From contig CAYUUV010000035.1 in the NCBI GenBank assembly GCA_964448015.1, positions 1 to 9,609 of the forward strand: a stretch of 9,609 nt of DNA, read 5' to 3'. Numbering within the stretch: position 1 is the first letter of the stretch; each line of letters starts with the position of its first letter. Shown one piece after another: positions 1-6,287 of this stretch. Under the pieces are notes generated by a model. That model saw only the letters and a list, made by a program, of their open reading frames with translations, made no database searches and was not told the origin of the DNA. Both the position numbers and the translations under genes were made by a program. The stretch comes from JACKGS01 sp964448015 (GTDB lineage Bacteria > Patescibacteriota > Saccharimonadia > Saccharimonadales > UBA7683).

Positions 1-1
1 C

Positions 2-385
2 AACGCAACGTCTTGTGGTGGTCTTAAGCGGGCTGGTGCTCCTAGTGCCTGTGATATTCTTCCAGCACTTGATCAAGGTGTTGCTGCGGGGCAAGCTCGG
101 TTTGGTGTGAAGACTGCTACAGCCACAAATACTGGCTCAAATCCAACTGGCACATTACAGCCAGTATCGGGTTCGGACTACAATAATTCAACATATGCGC
201 TTACCTATGTTTCTGGTAATGCAACTGGTGTCACTAGCACGTACGGCGATCCGTTTCTCGACACCGACGGCGCTCCTGTTAATAACAAAAACATGGAACT
301 GACCTTTGCAGCTAGTATCAGTAATGCGACTCCGGCTGGTACGTATTCGGCTAATCTCAGTCTGATTGCAACAGGCAAGTTTTAA
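2..385 (+). CDS. C-terminal part of a secreted WxL-like surface protein (5' end outside window)
   Basis: The reading frame is open from the left edge to TAA at 383-385, giving about 127 residues with no start inside the window. A GTG at 107 lies in frame but is probably internal, since the coding character continues upstream of it. The protein is rich in Thr, Ser, Asn and Gly, contains only two Cys, and ends in PAGTYSANLSLIATGKF. This resembles the final beta-strands of WxL-type surface domains (typically ...PAGTYSAT... followed by a short polar end), but the two WxL tryptophan motifs are not visible in this fragment. The next gene encodes a DUF916-like protein, the usual partner of WxL proteins in Firmicutes, which supports a wall-associated surface role. 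Codon use looks like that of the neighbours. The family assignment is an inference from a short tail and the neighbour. Confidence 0.6.
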   Translation, partial: NATSCGGLKRAGAPSACDILPALDQGVAAGQARFGVKTATATNTGSNPTGTLQPVSGSDYNNSTYALTYVSGNATGVTSTYGDPFLDTDGAPVNNKNMELTFAASISNATPAGTYSANLSLIATGKF

Positions 386-444
386 ATAGTCAAGAATGAT
401 GTGACTCATAGCCTCGATTCAAGAGGTGTGAGTAGTGCACGATT

Positions 445-474
445 GTTTGCAAACAGAAGTACATCTGATATGAT
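445..474 (+). promoter_or_regulatory. Candidate promoter with overlapping 12-bp palindrome
   Basis: A -35-like TTGCAA (447-452) and a -10-like TATGAT (469-474) are separated by 16 bp, 31 bp upstream of the DUF916-like start codon. The -35 hexamer lies inside the perfect palindrome TGTTTGCAAACA (444-455), a shape typical of a repressor operator. No strong terminator is seen after the preceding gene; only a weak CCTC/GAGG stem occurs near 413-427. The downstream gene may therefore be transcribed both by read-through and from this site. Confidence 0.35.
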
Positions 475-504
475 GAGAGTAATTATATAAATGGGAGAAG
501 AGGT

Positions 505-1512
505 ATGTCAGTAAAGCAACGTGTCCAAGCGAAGGTTTGGATAGTGGTAGCGCTTGCGGTAGCCACAGTATTGTTGGTTGGTTTAGGTTCGCAGTCATTT
601 GCGCAAAGCGGCGGCACGGCGAATACCTTAAAGGTTTCTCCTGTACGTACTGATATCGAAATCGAGCCCGGTTCTAGTAAAGTGGTTAATACAACTGTCA
701 CGAATCTGACGAACGCGCCAATTACTGTTCGGCCGATTGAAAATGATTTTGTGGCAGGTGATGAACGCGGTACACCGGCGCTGATTCTGGACGAAAACGA
801 ATATGCACCAACTCACAGTTTGAAACGCTTCTTAACGCCAATTTCAGACGTTACTATACCAGCTGGAAAGGCTGAAACTATCAGCGTTGAAATTACCGTG
901 CCAAAAGATGCGCAAGCTGGAGGTTACTTTGGGGCTATTCGTTTTGCGTCGGCTGAGGCGGATAGTGGCGGACAGGTTAATCTGAGCCCCAGTGTGGCGT
1001 CCCTGATTCTACTTACCGTCCCTGGTGATTTTGTTGAAAAGTTAGATCTTACTGATTTTGATATCCAGCAAGGCGGCAAATCAGGATCATTCTTTAATAG
1101 CTCAAATGACTTACAGGCCTCGGTTCGATTTGAAAATAAAGGCAATATTCAAATTGGTCCATTCGGTAAAGTCTCTGTGAAAAAAGGTGATAAGGTTGTA
1201 TACGAAGCTGATTTTAATACCGCTACACCGCGCGACATGGTTTTACCTGACGGTGCTCGCCGTTGGGATATCCCGCTGAAAAAAATTGGCAGCTTTGGGC
1301 GCTACACCGTCAGCGGAACATTTACGTACGGTCAGAAGAACGAAACTGTTGAAATCAATAAGTCATTCTGGGTTGTACCAACAGGTGTAATTATCGCAAC
1401 TGTTGCTGGCATACTCATCATCGTTGGTCTCATTGTGGGGATAGGGATTTTCCTGCGAGGCTATAAGCGCCGCATACTGCGCAAACACGGTACTACTCAC
1501 AACAAAGAGTAG
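505..1512 (+). CDS. DUF916-like (WxL-interacting) membrane-anchored surface protein
   Basis: This 335-residue protein is exported and membrane anchored. It has an N-terminal signal segment (about residues 10-34, ending SFAQ), an Ig-like domain at about 40-165, a second beta-rich region at about 170-285, one transmembrane helix (about 292-317) and a basic cytoplasmic tail (RGYKRRILRK). The first domain shows the DUF916 pattern: a start of the type LKVSPVRTDIEIEPGSS, then TVTNLTNAPITV, a Pro-rich VPKDAQAGGYFGAIRF strand, and SVASLILLTVPG. In Firmicutes, DUF916/DUF3324 proteins bind peptidoglycan and hold WxL proteins at the surface. The gene follows a WxL-like protein by 119 bp, which matches that pairing. 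The start is supported by a purine-rich Shine-Dalgarno (GGGAGAAGAGG, 492-502) close to the ATG. It is convergent with the next gene. Domain family is fairly sure; binding partner is inferred. Confidence 0.75.
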   Translation: MSVKQRVQAKVWIVVALAVATVLLVGLGSQSFAQSGGTANTLKVSPVRTDIEIEPGSSKVVNTTVTNLTNAPITVRPIENDFVAGDERGTPALILDENEYAPTHSLKRFLTPISDVTIPAGKAETISVEITVPKDAQAGGYFGAIRFASAEADSGGQVNLSPSVASLILLTVPGDFVEKLDLTDFDIQQGGKSGSFFNSSNDLQASVRFENKGNIQIGPFGKVSVKKGDKVVYEADFNTATPRDMVLPDGARRWDIPLKKIGSFGRYTVSGTFTYGQKNETVEINKSFWVVPTGVIIATVAGILIIVGLIVGIGIFLRGYKRRILRKHGTTHNKE

Positions 1513-1540
1513 TGCGACCGTAGAATTTTCTCAAACTACT

Positions 1541-1813
1541 TTACTTGGTCTTTGGGCGGTGTATACATCCAGCCCAGCAGCAGGGTCGGCGTTTGCCCTC
1601 ACTGAGTTCTTCACAGGTTCTTCGAACACGGCGTTTTCTTGTTTCAGCTAACTTGGCATCTTCCACCCAACAGATGAATTCATTGCGCGCTAGGGGGGTT
1701 ATGTCTTCCCACAAAGCTTGTACGGGTGAATTATTTACCAGTGCTTCTTTGAGATCCAGCGGTAGCGTATGCACGGTACCACCTGAAAATTCTTTTAGTG
1801 CCATACATTCCAT
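1541..1813 (-). CDS. YdeI/OmpD-associated family protein (bacteriocin-protection OmdA-type)
   Basis: This 90-residue protein matches the C-terminal domain of the YdeI/OmpD-associated family. After a short N-terminus it has LPLDLKEAL, then a helix pattern ending ITPLARNEFICWVEDAK, the basic TRKRRVRRTCEELSEGK, and a CCWAGCIHR tail. The pattern of aromatic-helix, AK.xETR.RR and E.L.EGK is characteristic of the OmdA-type domain. Some members carry the same Cys/His-rich end, which could bind a metal. Biochemical function is poorly known; one member is linked to bacteriocin protection, which should not be read as a proven role here. Its length equals a stand-alone domain, so it need not be truncated. 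ATG at 1811-1813 or ATG at 1802-1804 could be the start; neither has a strong Shine-Dalgarno. It is convergent with the DUF916-like gene (28 bp apart) and divergent from the VOC gene. Confidence 0.75.
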   Translation of the reverse strand: MECMALKEFSGGTVHTLPLDLKEALVNNSPVQALWEDITPLARNEFICWVEDAKLAETRKRRVRRTCEELSEGKRRPCCWAGCIHRPKTK

Positions 1814-1871
1814 ACTACGCTAGTTTCTGCGATGGTCAATCTTTTAGTGCCTGGAATTAAGGTGCTCGTAC

Positions 1872-1877
1872 TATAAT
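1872..1877 (+). promoter_or_regulatory. Candidate -10 element for the VOC gene
   Basis: TATAAT, followed by AATAT, lies 22-27 bp upstream of the ATG at 1899 in the divergent intergenic region. No convincing -35 hexamer is seen 16-18 bp upstream, so this is a moderate candidate only. Confidence 0.35.
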
Positions 1878-1898
1878 AATATACAGAAGAATCATGTA

Positions 1899-2384
1899 AT
1901 GAGAGTGAGGCGTGTGGTGACTGTACAAAAAATAGTACCAAACTTATGGTTTAACGGCACGGCGCAAGCGGCGGCCGAGTTTTATGTTTCTGTCTTCCCA
2001 AACAGTCGTATCACGGCTACAACACAGTATCCGCATAGTGCTGCTGAGGGTCTAGCGAAGTTTCAGCTTCATATGGCGGACAAGGTGTTAACGGTAGATT
2101 TTGAGCTTAACGGACAACCCTTTACCGCCATTAATGCTGGGCCGGAATTCAGGTTTAGTGAAGCGGTGTCGTTTGCGGTATTTTGTAAAAATCAGGCCGA
2201 GATTGACTACTATTGGGAAAAGCTTTCCGCCGTGCCACAGGCCGAACAGTGCGGGTGGTGTAAAGACAAGTATGGGCTGAGTTGGCAAATTGTACCAAAG
2301 AACGTGGAAGAACTTATGAAGAAGCCCGGGGCCTACGCAGTGATGATGCAACAACGTAAAATTATTATTGAAGAGTATCTATAA
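1899..2384 (+). CDS. VOC superfamily protein, PhnB/3-demethylubiquinone methyltransferase-like
   Basis: This protein of about 161 residues begins its conserved part with VQKIVPNLWFNGTAQAAAEFYVSVFPNS, the hallmark opening of PhnB-like VOC proteins (Pfam 3-dmu-9_3-mt type). Further family features are LAKFQLHMADKVLTVDFELNGQPF, AINAGPEFRFSEAVSFAVFC, a CGWCKDKYGLSWQIVP strand, and a tail of the type ...LMKKPGAYAVMMQQRK. These are cytoplasmic beta-alpha-beta-beta-beta proteins whose substrates are mostly unknown; the methyltransferase name is inherited from early annotation and is not supported as an activity. The ATG at 1899 is reported. A GTG at 1917 is a good alternative because it has GTGAGG six bases upstream and would place the N-terminus where the family normally starts. 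The gene is convergent with the LysM-CHAP gene, with 58 bp between them. Confidence 0.8.
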   Translation: MRVRRVVTVQKIVPNLWFNGTAQAAAEFYVSVFPNSRITATTQYPHSAAEGLAKFQLHMADKVLTVDFELNGQPFTAINAGPEFRFSEAVSFAVFCKNQAEIDYYWEKLSAVPQAEQCGWCKDKYGLSWQIVPKNVEELMKKPGAYAVMMQQRKIIIEEYL

Positions 2385-2442
2385 AAAGCCATAGCAGAAA
2401 GAGTATTAAACGTGCACACAGCCTGTTTGCTGCCACCGCAAT

Positions 2443-3261
2443 TTAGTAAATATAGGTGAAGTTACCAGCTGGAGCGGTGCGGGTGCTAATCACTCCCAGT
2501 CCTCGATAATTCATTTCGCTAATCGTGACAGTTCCATCACCGTTCACACTTTCGACATACACAACGTGGTTGCCTTGTTGGCCGATGGCGCCAGCTTGTG
2601 GTGTGCCGCCTGTTGCAAAGCCGCTCGCTCGAGCACTTGCCACCCAAGAGATGGCGTTACCCATACGGTTTGGTAAATCGGGTCGGCGACTTTTTGCATA
2701 CCACGTACAGTATCCGGCCGCGTAGGTGTTTCCCGCTGAGCCACCGGCACTGGTCGGACGTATAGCTTGGGCAGCAGGTTGCGCTACTGTACCAGCTTGG
2801 GTCGTGGGTGTTGTGATAGGAATCTGCGGAGTAGGGAGTACTCGCTCCGTCAGTTGCTCTTCAGCTAACGGAATGGTGATCGCATCACCCGCCTGTATTG
2901 TGTCAGGGTGGGCGATATGGGTATTTTTTGCATACAGCCGCGGCCACGTAGTCTGATATAAGTTTGCAATTTTACTTAAATTATCACCAGCTACAACTGT
3001 GTAGGTTACTGGTGTAGGCGGCGCAGGGGCGGCTGGCAGCGTCGCTTCAGCGGTAGCAACAGTAGTTTCTTTTGCGGCTTCCTCTTCTTGCGGCTTGTCA
3101 TCTTCCGTGTTGTCAAAATCGGCTACGGTCTGCTCGATACTAAAGTCAAGCGGGGCATTCTTGAATGCAGTGCTCTTGGCTGCCCCTGCATTGGTATGAG
3201 CCGGGGTTAATAAAATAAGCATCACAGTAAAAATACCCACCTTTAATAGGCTGTTACGCAT
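2443..3261 (-). CDS. Secreted LysM-CHAP peptidoglycan hydrolase
   Basis: This 272-residue exported cell-wall enzyme starts at ATG 3259-3261, chosen because a perfect AGGAGG (read on the minus strand, 3271-3277) stands 9 bases upstream and the protein then opens with a signal peptide (residues about 1-25, LLKVGIFTVMLILLTPAHTNA). A longer in-frame version from 3363 would add 34 residues without a signal-like start. An acidic and Ala/Pro-rich linker (about 45-85) precedes one LysM domain (87-131: YTVVAGDNLSKIANLY ... GDAITIP) that binds glycan. A Pro/Thr/Gln-rich linker leads to a C-terminal CHAP domain (about 180-272). CHAP residues are visible: Cys185 in GYCTWYA, His232 in GNHVVYVE, and Glu249/Asn251 in ISEMNYRG. 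CHAP enzymes cut peptide stems or cross-bridges as amidases or endopeptidases. The likely role is wall remodelling, daughter-cell separation or attack on a host wall; the sequence does not decide between them. Confidence 0.88.
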   Translation of the reverse strand: MRNSLLKVGIFTVMLILLTPAHTNAGAAKSTAFKNAPLDFSIEQTVADFDNTEDDKPQEEEAAKETTVATAEATLPAAPAPPTPVTYTVVAGDNLSKIANLYQTTWPRLYAKNTHIAHPDTIQAGDAITIPLAEEQLTERVLPTPQIPITTPTTQAGTVAQPAAQAIRPTSAGGSAGNTYAAGYCTWYAKSRRPDLPNRMGNAISWVASARASGFATGGTPQAGAIGQQGNHVVYVESVNGDGTVTISEMNYRGLGVISTRTAPAGNFTYIY

Positions 3262-3363
3262 GTATAGTTTTCCTCCTAGTAGTTGAACATATTCATAATA
3301 AATCGCCCGGTCTGTATGTGTATGTATATACTTTGCAGACTGCAGGCTGGTGTTCTTAATCAA

Positions 3364-3560
3364 GCAGACAAGCGGCTAATTTAAGAGCACAAGATTCCAT
3401 ACTACAGCAAGTAAAATCGTTGTCAATAGTTATTATGCTTTTTCTACAACGCTATATGTAGTGGCGCCCTCCATTTACGTTGTTATCTACTCCTATATAA
3501 GCCAATATGATTTGGCTGGTGCTACTTAAATATGAGCGGTGAGTATGGCATAATGGGGCT
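3364..3560. other. Intergenic region between divergent genes
   Basis: This is an AT-rich stretch between the LysM-CHAP gene (reading left) and the iron permease gene (reading right). It holds a possible + strand promoter (TTTACG 3474-3479, TATAAG 3496-3501, 16 bp apart) and the perfect inverted repeat AGCCAA-tatgat-TTGGCT (3500-3517). No RNA gene was recognised. Confidence 0.4.
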
Positions 3561-4004
3561 ATGCAGCAACCATTTAAAAATCTTCGAGTTCTCGTCATTC
3601 GTCATGGGGCTGATACCCATGCTCAGACATCAAAAGTTAAGAAGCAGGATAATTTTCATAAACTATCAGTTAAAATTGCCAATAAACTGGGTAATGCATG
3701 GGCGTTCTTTATCGCACTGTTCGTGATTGTTGTGTGGGCGATTACCGGTCCCATTTTCCACTTTTCAGATACCTGGCAGCTCATTATTAATACGGGTACA
3801 ACAATCGTGACCTTTCTGATGGTGTTTGTTATTCAAAATACACAAAATCGAGATGGGCGGGCAATGCAGTTAAAGCTTGACGAACTGATTAATACTTCAA
3901 GAACTGCACGGTCTGATTTTGTCGACATCGAAGAGTTATCAGATGCCGAGTTGGATGACTTGGAGCAGCAGTTTAAGGCAATTAAAAACAAGCTACACAA
4001 ATAG
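3561..4004 (+). CDS. Low-affinity iron permease family membrane protein
   Basis: This 147-residue membrane protein has two transmembrane helices (about 44-64, WAFFIALFVIVVWAITGPIF; about 72-92, LIINTGTTIVTFLMVFVIQ). The second helix runs straight into the family signature QNTQNRDGRAMQLKLDELI, which is highly conserved in the low-affinity iron permease family (Pfam PF04120). The acidic and basic C-terminal tail (residues about 110-147) is predicted cytoplasmic. The family name comes from the fungal Fet4 transporter; short bacterial members have not been clearly shown to move iron, so the substrate is uncertain. An in-frame stop at 3540-3542 limits how far upstream the gene can begin, and ATG 3561 is the only good start. 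Its Shine-Dalgarno is weak (GGGG at 3555-3558). It is convergent with the following minus-strand gene, 28 bp apart. Confidence 0.82.
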   Translation: MQQPFKNLRVLVIRHGADTHAQTSKVKKQDNFHKLSVKIANKLGNAWAFFIALFVIVVWAITGPIFHFSDTWQLIINTGTTIVTFLMVFVIQNTQNRDGRAMQLKLDELINTSRTARSDFVDIEELSDAELDDLEQQFKAIKNKLHK

Positions 4005-4032
4005 TACCGAGTGCGAACAGTGTGGTCAGCGT

Positions 4033-4395
4033 TTACTGAGTAATGCCAGCTGCGTTGGCTGCATCAAACTTTTCAACGGCTTCGTTAAAGTAAGGTTCAA
4101 ATTCGCTAGTGGTACAGTTAATGTGCCATTCTCGGAGTGCTTCAGTTTCACTGCCAAGTTCAACGGCTCGCTGCTCAACGGCGCTGATATTACTACAATA
4201 GCGCGACTCAACAAACTGGTAGATGCTGTCGTCAAAGGTATCGGTGCTGGTGAGTACTAGAACACTAGCAAAAAACAGAACGTTCAATAGTATTGAAACA
4301 ATTGCAATACTGGTAAAGATGTCTGTTTCGGTAATTTTATGTACTTTGCGTAAAAAACGCCCATTCTTACTTGAGGTTGATTTCTTTTGTGCCAT
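4033..4395 (-). CDS. Small single-pass membrane protein, function unknown
   Basis: I do not recognise this 120-residue protein. It has a basic N-terminus (about 1-25, KKSTSSKNGRFLRKVHK), a single hydrophobic helix (about 27-50, IFTSIAIVSILLNVLFFASVLVL), and an acidic extracellular or lumenal domain (about 51-120) with two cysteines (in RYCSN and NCTTS) that could form a disulfide. The positive-inside rule suggests N-terminus in, C-terminus out. The predicted C-terminal part is likely helical. No clear Shine-Dalgarno precedes the ATG; a TATTAT motif lies roughly 30 bases upstream on this strand. It is divergent from the cobalamin-riboswitch transcription unit. The reading frame looks real from its length, topology and consistent composition. 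Confidence 0.6.
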   Translation of the reverse strand: MAQKKSTSSKNGRFLRKVHKITETDIFTSIAIVSILLNVLFFASVLVLTSTDTFDDSIYQFVESRYCSNISAVEQRAVELGSETEALREWHINCTTSEFEPYFNEAVEKFDAANAAGITQ

Positions 4396-4454
4396 GCTTG
4401 TACTGTAGCATAAGCATAATAAAAATCACAAGCTGAACGCACGGATGCGTGAGG

Positions 4455-4463
4455 TTATCCACA
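4455..4463 (+). promoter_or_regulatory. Perfect DnaA-box sequence (single)
   Basis: TTATCCACA matches the classical DnaA 9-mer exactly. It lies in the divergent intergenic region just upstream of the promoter at 4481-4509. I see no second box nearby and no AT-rich unwinding element, so an origin is unlikely. It could be a DnaA-responsive regulatory site or chance. Confidence 0.3.
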
Positions 4464-4480
4464 TGTAGTGTAATCACAAC

Positions 4481-4509
4481 TTGTTTATACGCTAATGCTG
4501 GTGTATACT
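4481..4509 (+). promoter_or_regulatory. Sigma70-type promoter driving the riboswitch leader
   Basis: TTGTTT (4481-4486) and TATACT (4504-4509) are separated by exactly 17 bp. Transcription would begin near 4516, about 20 bases before the first paired base of the riboswitch-like RNA. That spacing is what a leader RNA of this type needs. Confidence 0.6.
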
Positions 4510-4535
4510 CAAAATACGTTAACAAAATAGCTTGA

Positions 4536-4656
4536 GATGTATGGAAGTCTGGTAACTAGCACTGCATGGTAAAACTATGAGTGGGGAATTCCAGCACTGT
4601 GCCGCAACGGTTTACCCTGAGCTTGTCGATGGGTATGAAAGTCCGATACATACATC
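4536..4656 (+). promoter_or_regulatory. Cobalamin riboswitch-like aptamer (AdoCbl/B12 class), divergent
   Basis: The RNA carries the conserved cobalamin-riboswitch core GCACTGTGCCGCAACGGT (4594-4611) and a B12-box-like AAGTCCGATACAT (4639-4651), in the right order and spacing. The outer arms close by a perfect 8-bp helix: GATGTATG (4536-4543) with CATACATC (4649-4656). This replaces the usual GGCAGGT/ACCTGCC pairing, as expected from compensatory change. GGAAGTCTGG follows the first arm like the canonical GGAANCCGG. CTGG (4549-4552) pairs with CCAG (4591-4594) as P5, and TACCC (4613-4617) pairs with GGGTA (4631-4635) as the variable arm. Unusually, the P5 loop is enlarged to about 38 nt and holds its own hairpin, CATGG-taaaa-CTATG (4565-4579). 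Cobalamin riboswitches bind B12 cofactors and usually turn genes off. The assignment is by eye only. Confidence 0.68.
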
Positions 4657-4668
4657 ATAATGATCAAG

Positions 4669-4684
4669 CCTCCCGTGCAGGAGA
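4669..4684 (+). promoter_or_regulatory. Small hairpin after the aptamer (possible P13)
   Basis: CTCC-cgtgca-GGAG forms a compact hairpin (within about 4670-4684) just 3' of the aptamer, where cobalamin riboswitches place P13. Its loop contains GTGC, complementary to GCAC in the enlarged loop (4559-4562), so a loop-loop kiss is possible. Four bases of complementarity is weak evidence. Confidence 0.35.
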
Positions 4685-4686
4685 CA

Positions 4687-4715
4687 TAAAAAACAAGAGG
4701 GTTTGTCTTTTTATA
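4687..4715 (+). terminator. AU-rich hairpin in the leader, possible attenuator
   Basis: ATAAAAA plus ACAA on the left pairs with TTGT plus TTTTTAT on the right, with one bulged C and a GAGGG loop. The run of five T at the 3' side (4708-4712) could act as a weak intrinsic terminator if the upstream AGACA/TGTCT pairing forms instead. The stem is AT-rich, so termination strength is doubtful. Confidence 0.3.
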
Positions 4716-4755
4716 GCTTCTGTGTCGGTGAGTTAACACCAAAAACACAGGAGTT
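4716..4755 (+). promoter_or_regulatory. Shine-Dalgarno-sequestering hairpin (expression platform)
   Basis: AGCTTCTGTGT (4716-4726 region, ending at 4725) pairs with ACACAGGAGTT (4745-4755) through up to 11 pairs including two G-T wobbles. An inner GGTG (4727-4730) / CACC (4737-4740) stem caps it with loop AGTTAA. The right arm contains the whole Shine-Dalgarno (AGGAG, 4749-4753) of the gene starting at 4761. When formed, the hairpin would block ribosome binding. A T-run (4754-4759) follows directly, so the same structure could also act as a terminator. Confidence 0.55.
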
Positions 4756-4760
4756 TTTTA

Positions 4761-6287
4761 ATGGGGAATCAAAGTAAAGCGGGCGGGGTGGGGCCTAGGT
4801 TATTTACTGAACGTACGACTCGCGAGCAGTATCAAGCTGTCATCACCGATGAATCGCATCGTATTGCCCTGAATGGACTCACCCAAGAATGTATTCAGGA
4901 GGCACGCGCTCAGAAAGAACGACTACGTTTTAGTAGCAAAGGTGTTGATGCACTGGGTAGCGCAAAACGGTTTGTCGCTCTACGTAATCAGTATGGTATA
5001 CACGACAAGCGTACGGTAGCCGCCGATCGAGTATTTGAGGCAGATATAGTCACAGGCTTATTTGAAGAATCCGAGAATGTATTTAGTTTTCTGGTGTCCT
5101 ATCCGGTGGAAGACGGAAATATTATAATGGGAGAACTGACTTGGGATGAGCTGGCAGCGCGTGGTGCCCTGGATGATAGAACCGAACAATGGTATCAGCA
5201 GCGATCATTTGCAGAGGCCCGCGAGGCTATTGCCGCCGGAGAGATGTTACGAAGCGGCGAATTGCATACCAACGATATTGTCACAATTTCTAACACCGCA
5301 ACGGCTTCTAACGCTGGCGAGTATTTTTCTGGCGAAGACCTCATGATTCGCCGCATAAGCTTGAACCAGCAGACCGGTATGGTTGAAATAGACCAGCTGA
5401 TGATGAAGCATATGAGCAACAGCATCATCGAAAAATTATTTGCTGTACTTGATGTGCCCGTGGACGAGCGTACATTTTATAATTCTGATGACCAATCAGT
5501 TAAATATCTTGCATCACAAATACGTGTTAAAAAAGGTGAATTACAAAATGGTGCCGCCGATATCGGCTTCCTGCTTGACTACGTACTCAATGAGCAGACA
5601 GGCAAGCACCATATTTTTGGGCGTGAAGTTGATGGTGTTATTGGCAATCCATACGCTCGTATTGCCGAAGTCTCCCGGCAGAAAGAAGTGCGCCGACGGG
5701 AGGCAACTGATTTCTTAAAAGACCGTTTTATAACGTTTGCGCAGAGTGGCAGGGTTACTCCCGAGCAGCTCAAGGCGGCCTATGAAGACGCCCGTTCAAT
5801 CGTTGCTGATATCGAGGGTAGTCAATTTGTCGAAGATCGCTACGGCAAAGCGGCAGCTCAACAGCACCAGCGAAAACAACTCGCAGTTGCGTCAGGTGAC
5901 ATGGCTGGTGCCCTGCAAGCAGAACGCACCATGCAGGCACACATGGGTGACGTTATTGTCTGCAACACGGTGCTTGGCAATAAAACTGGTGAAAATGCGT
6001 CTTCCGGCAATGTCTTTAGTTTATTTGATGCATTACTCTGTGTACGGCTACCAAAGCCGGGTGAAATGGCGAATTGTCCCTGCTGCAGAAAATACGTTCG
6101 CGTTGAAGGAACAGAAGCAAAAATCTTTTGCCCGAATACAAAGTGTCAACTGCGTAATCCCAAAAAGCACTCCAAAAATACAACACAGAAGCAGTCTCCA
6201 GAATCTTCCCTATCACTTTTCGGCCGTAAGAAAGTACCAAAGAAAAAGGTGCAAACTGGGGCAAAGCATGAGAAGATAGCATCATGA
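4761..6287 (+). CDS. Uncharacterised 508-residue zinc-ribbon protein under riboswitch-like leader
   Basis: I do not recognise this protein's family. It has no signal peptide or transmembrane helix and is predicted cytoplasmic. The first two thirds are charged and mixed alpha/beta. Residues about 300-400 are rich in long helices (QKEVRRREATDFLKDRF, EQLKAAYEDARSIVADIEG, KAAAQQHQRKQLAVASG), possibly a coiled coil. A treble-clef or zinc-ribbon motif follows: Cys439-x-Cys441-Cys442, then Cys457 and Cys462 (FCPNTKC). The C-terminal tail (about 470-508) is very Lys/Ser/Thr-rich, as in nucleic-acid-binding proteins. The start at ATG 4761 has AGGAG 7 bases upstream. It overlaps nadD by ATGA (6284-6287), so the two are translationally coupled. 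Expression is likely controlled by the leader at 4536-4755. RNA or DNA binding is an inference from the zinc ribbon and basic tail only. Confidence 0.85.
   Translation: MGNQSKAGGVGPRLFTERTTREQYQAVITDESHRIALNGLTQECIQEARAQKERLRFSSKGVDALGSAKRFVALRNQYGIHDKRTVAADRVFEADIVTGLFEESENVFSFLVSYPVEDGNIIMGELTWDELAARGALDDRTEQWYQQRSFAEAREAIAAGEMLRSGELHTNDIVTISNTATASNAGEYFSGEDLMIRRISLNQQTGMVEIDQLMMKHMSNSIIEKLFAVLDVPVDERTFYNSDDQSVKYLASQIRVKKGELQNGAADIGFLLDYVLNEQTGKHHIFGREVDGVIGNPYARIAEVSRQKEVRRREATDFLKDRFITFAQSGRVTPEQLKAAYEDARSIVADIEGSQFVEDRYGKAAAQQHQRKQLAVASGDMAGALQAERTMQAHMGDVIVCNTVLGNKTGENASSGNVFSLFDALLCVRLPKPGEMANCPCCRKYVRVEGTEAKIFCPNTKCQLRNPKKHSKNTTQKQSPESSLSLFGRKKVPKKKVQTGAKHEKIAS

Noticed and set aside
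1545..1823. + strand open frame opposite the YdeI-like gene
   Set aside because: The minus-strand frame has clear YdeI/OmdA family motifs; the + frame is its shadow.
3262..3363. N-terminal extension of the LysM-CHAP protein
   Set aside because: A perfect AGGAGG and a signal peptide both point to the internal ATG at 3261; the extension has neither.
4455..4515. Replication origin suggested by the DnaA box
   Set aside because: Only one box, no dnaA or dnaN nearby, and no AT-rich unwinding element.
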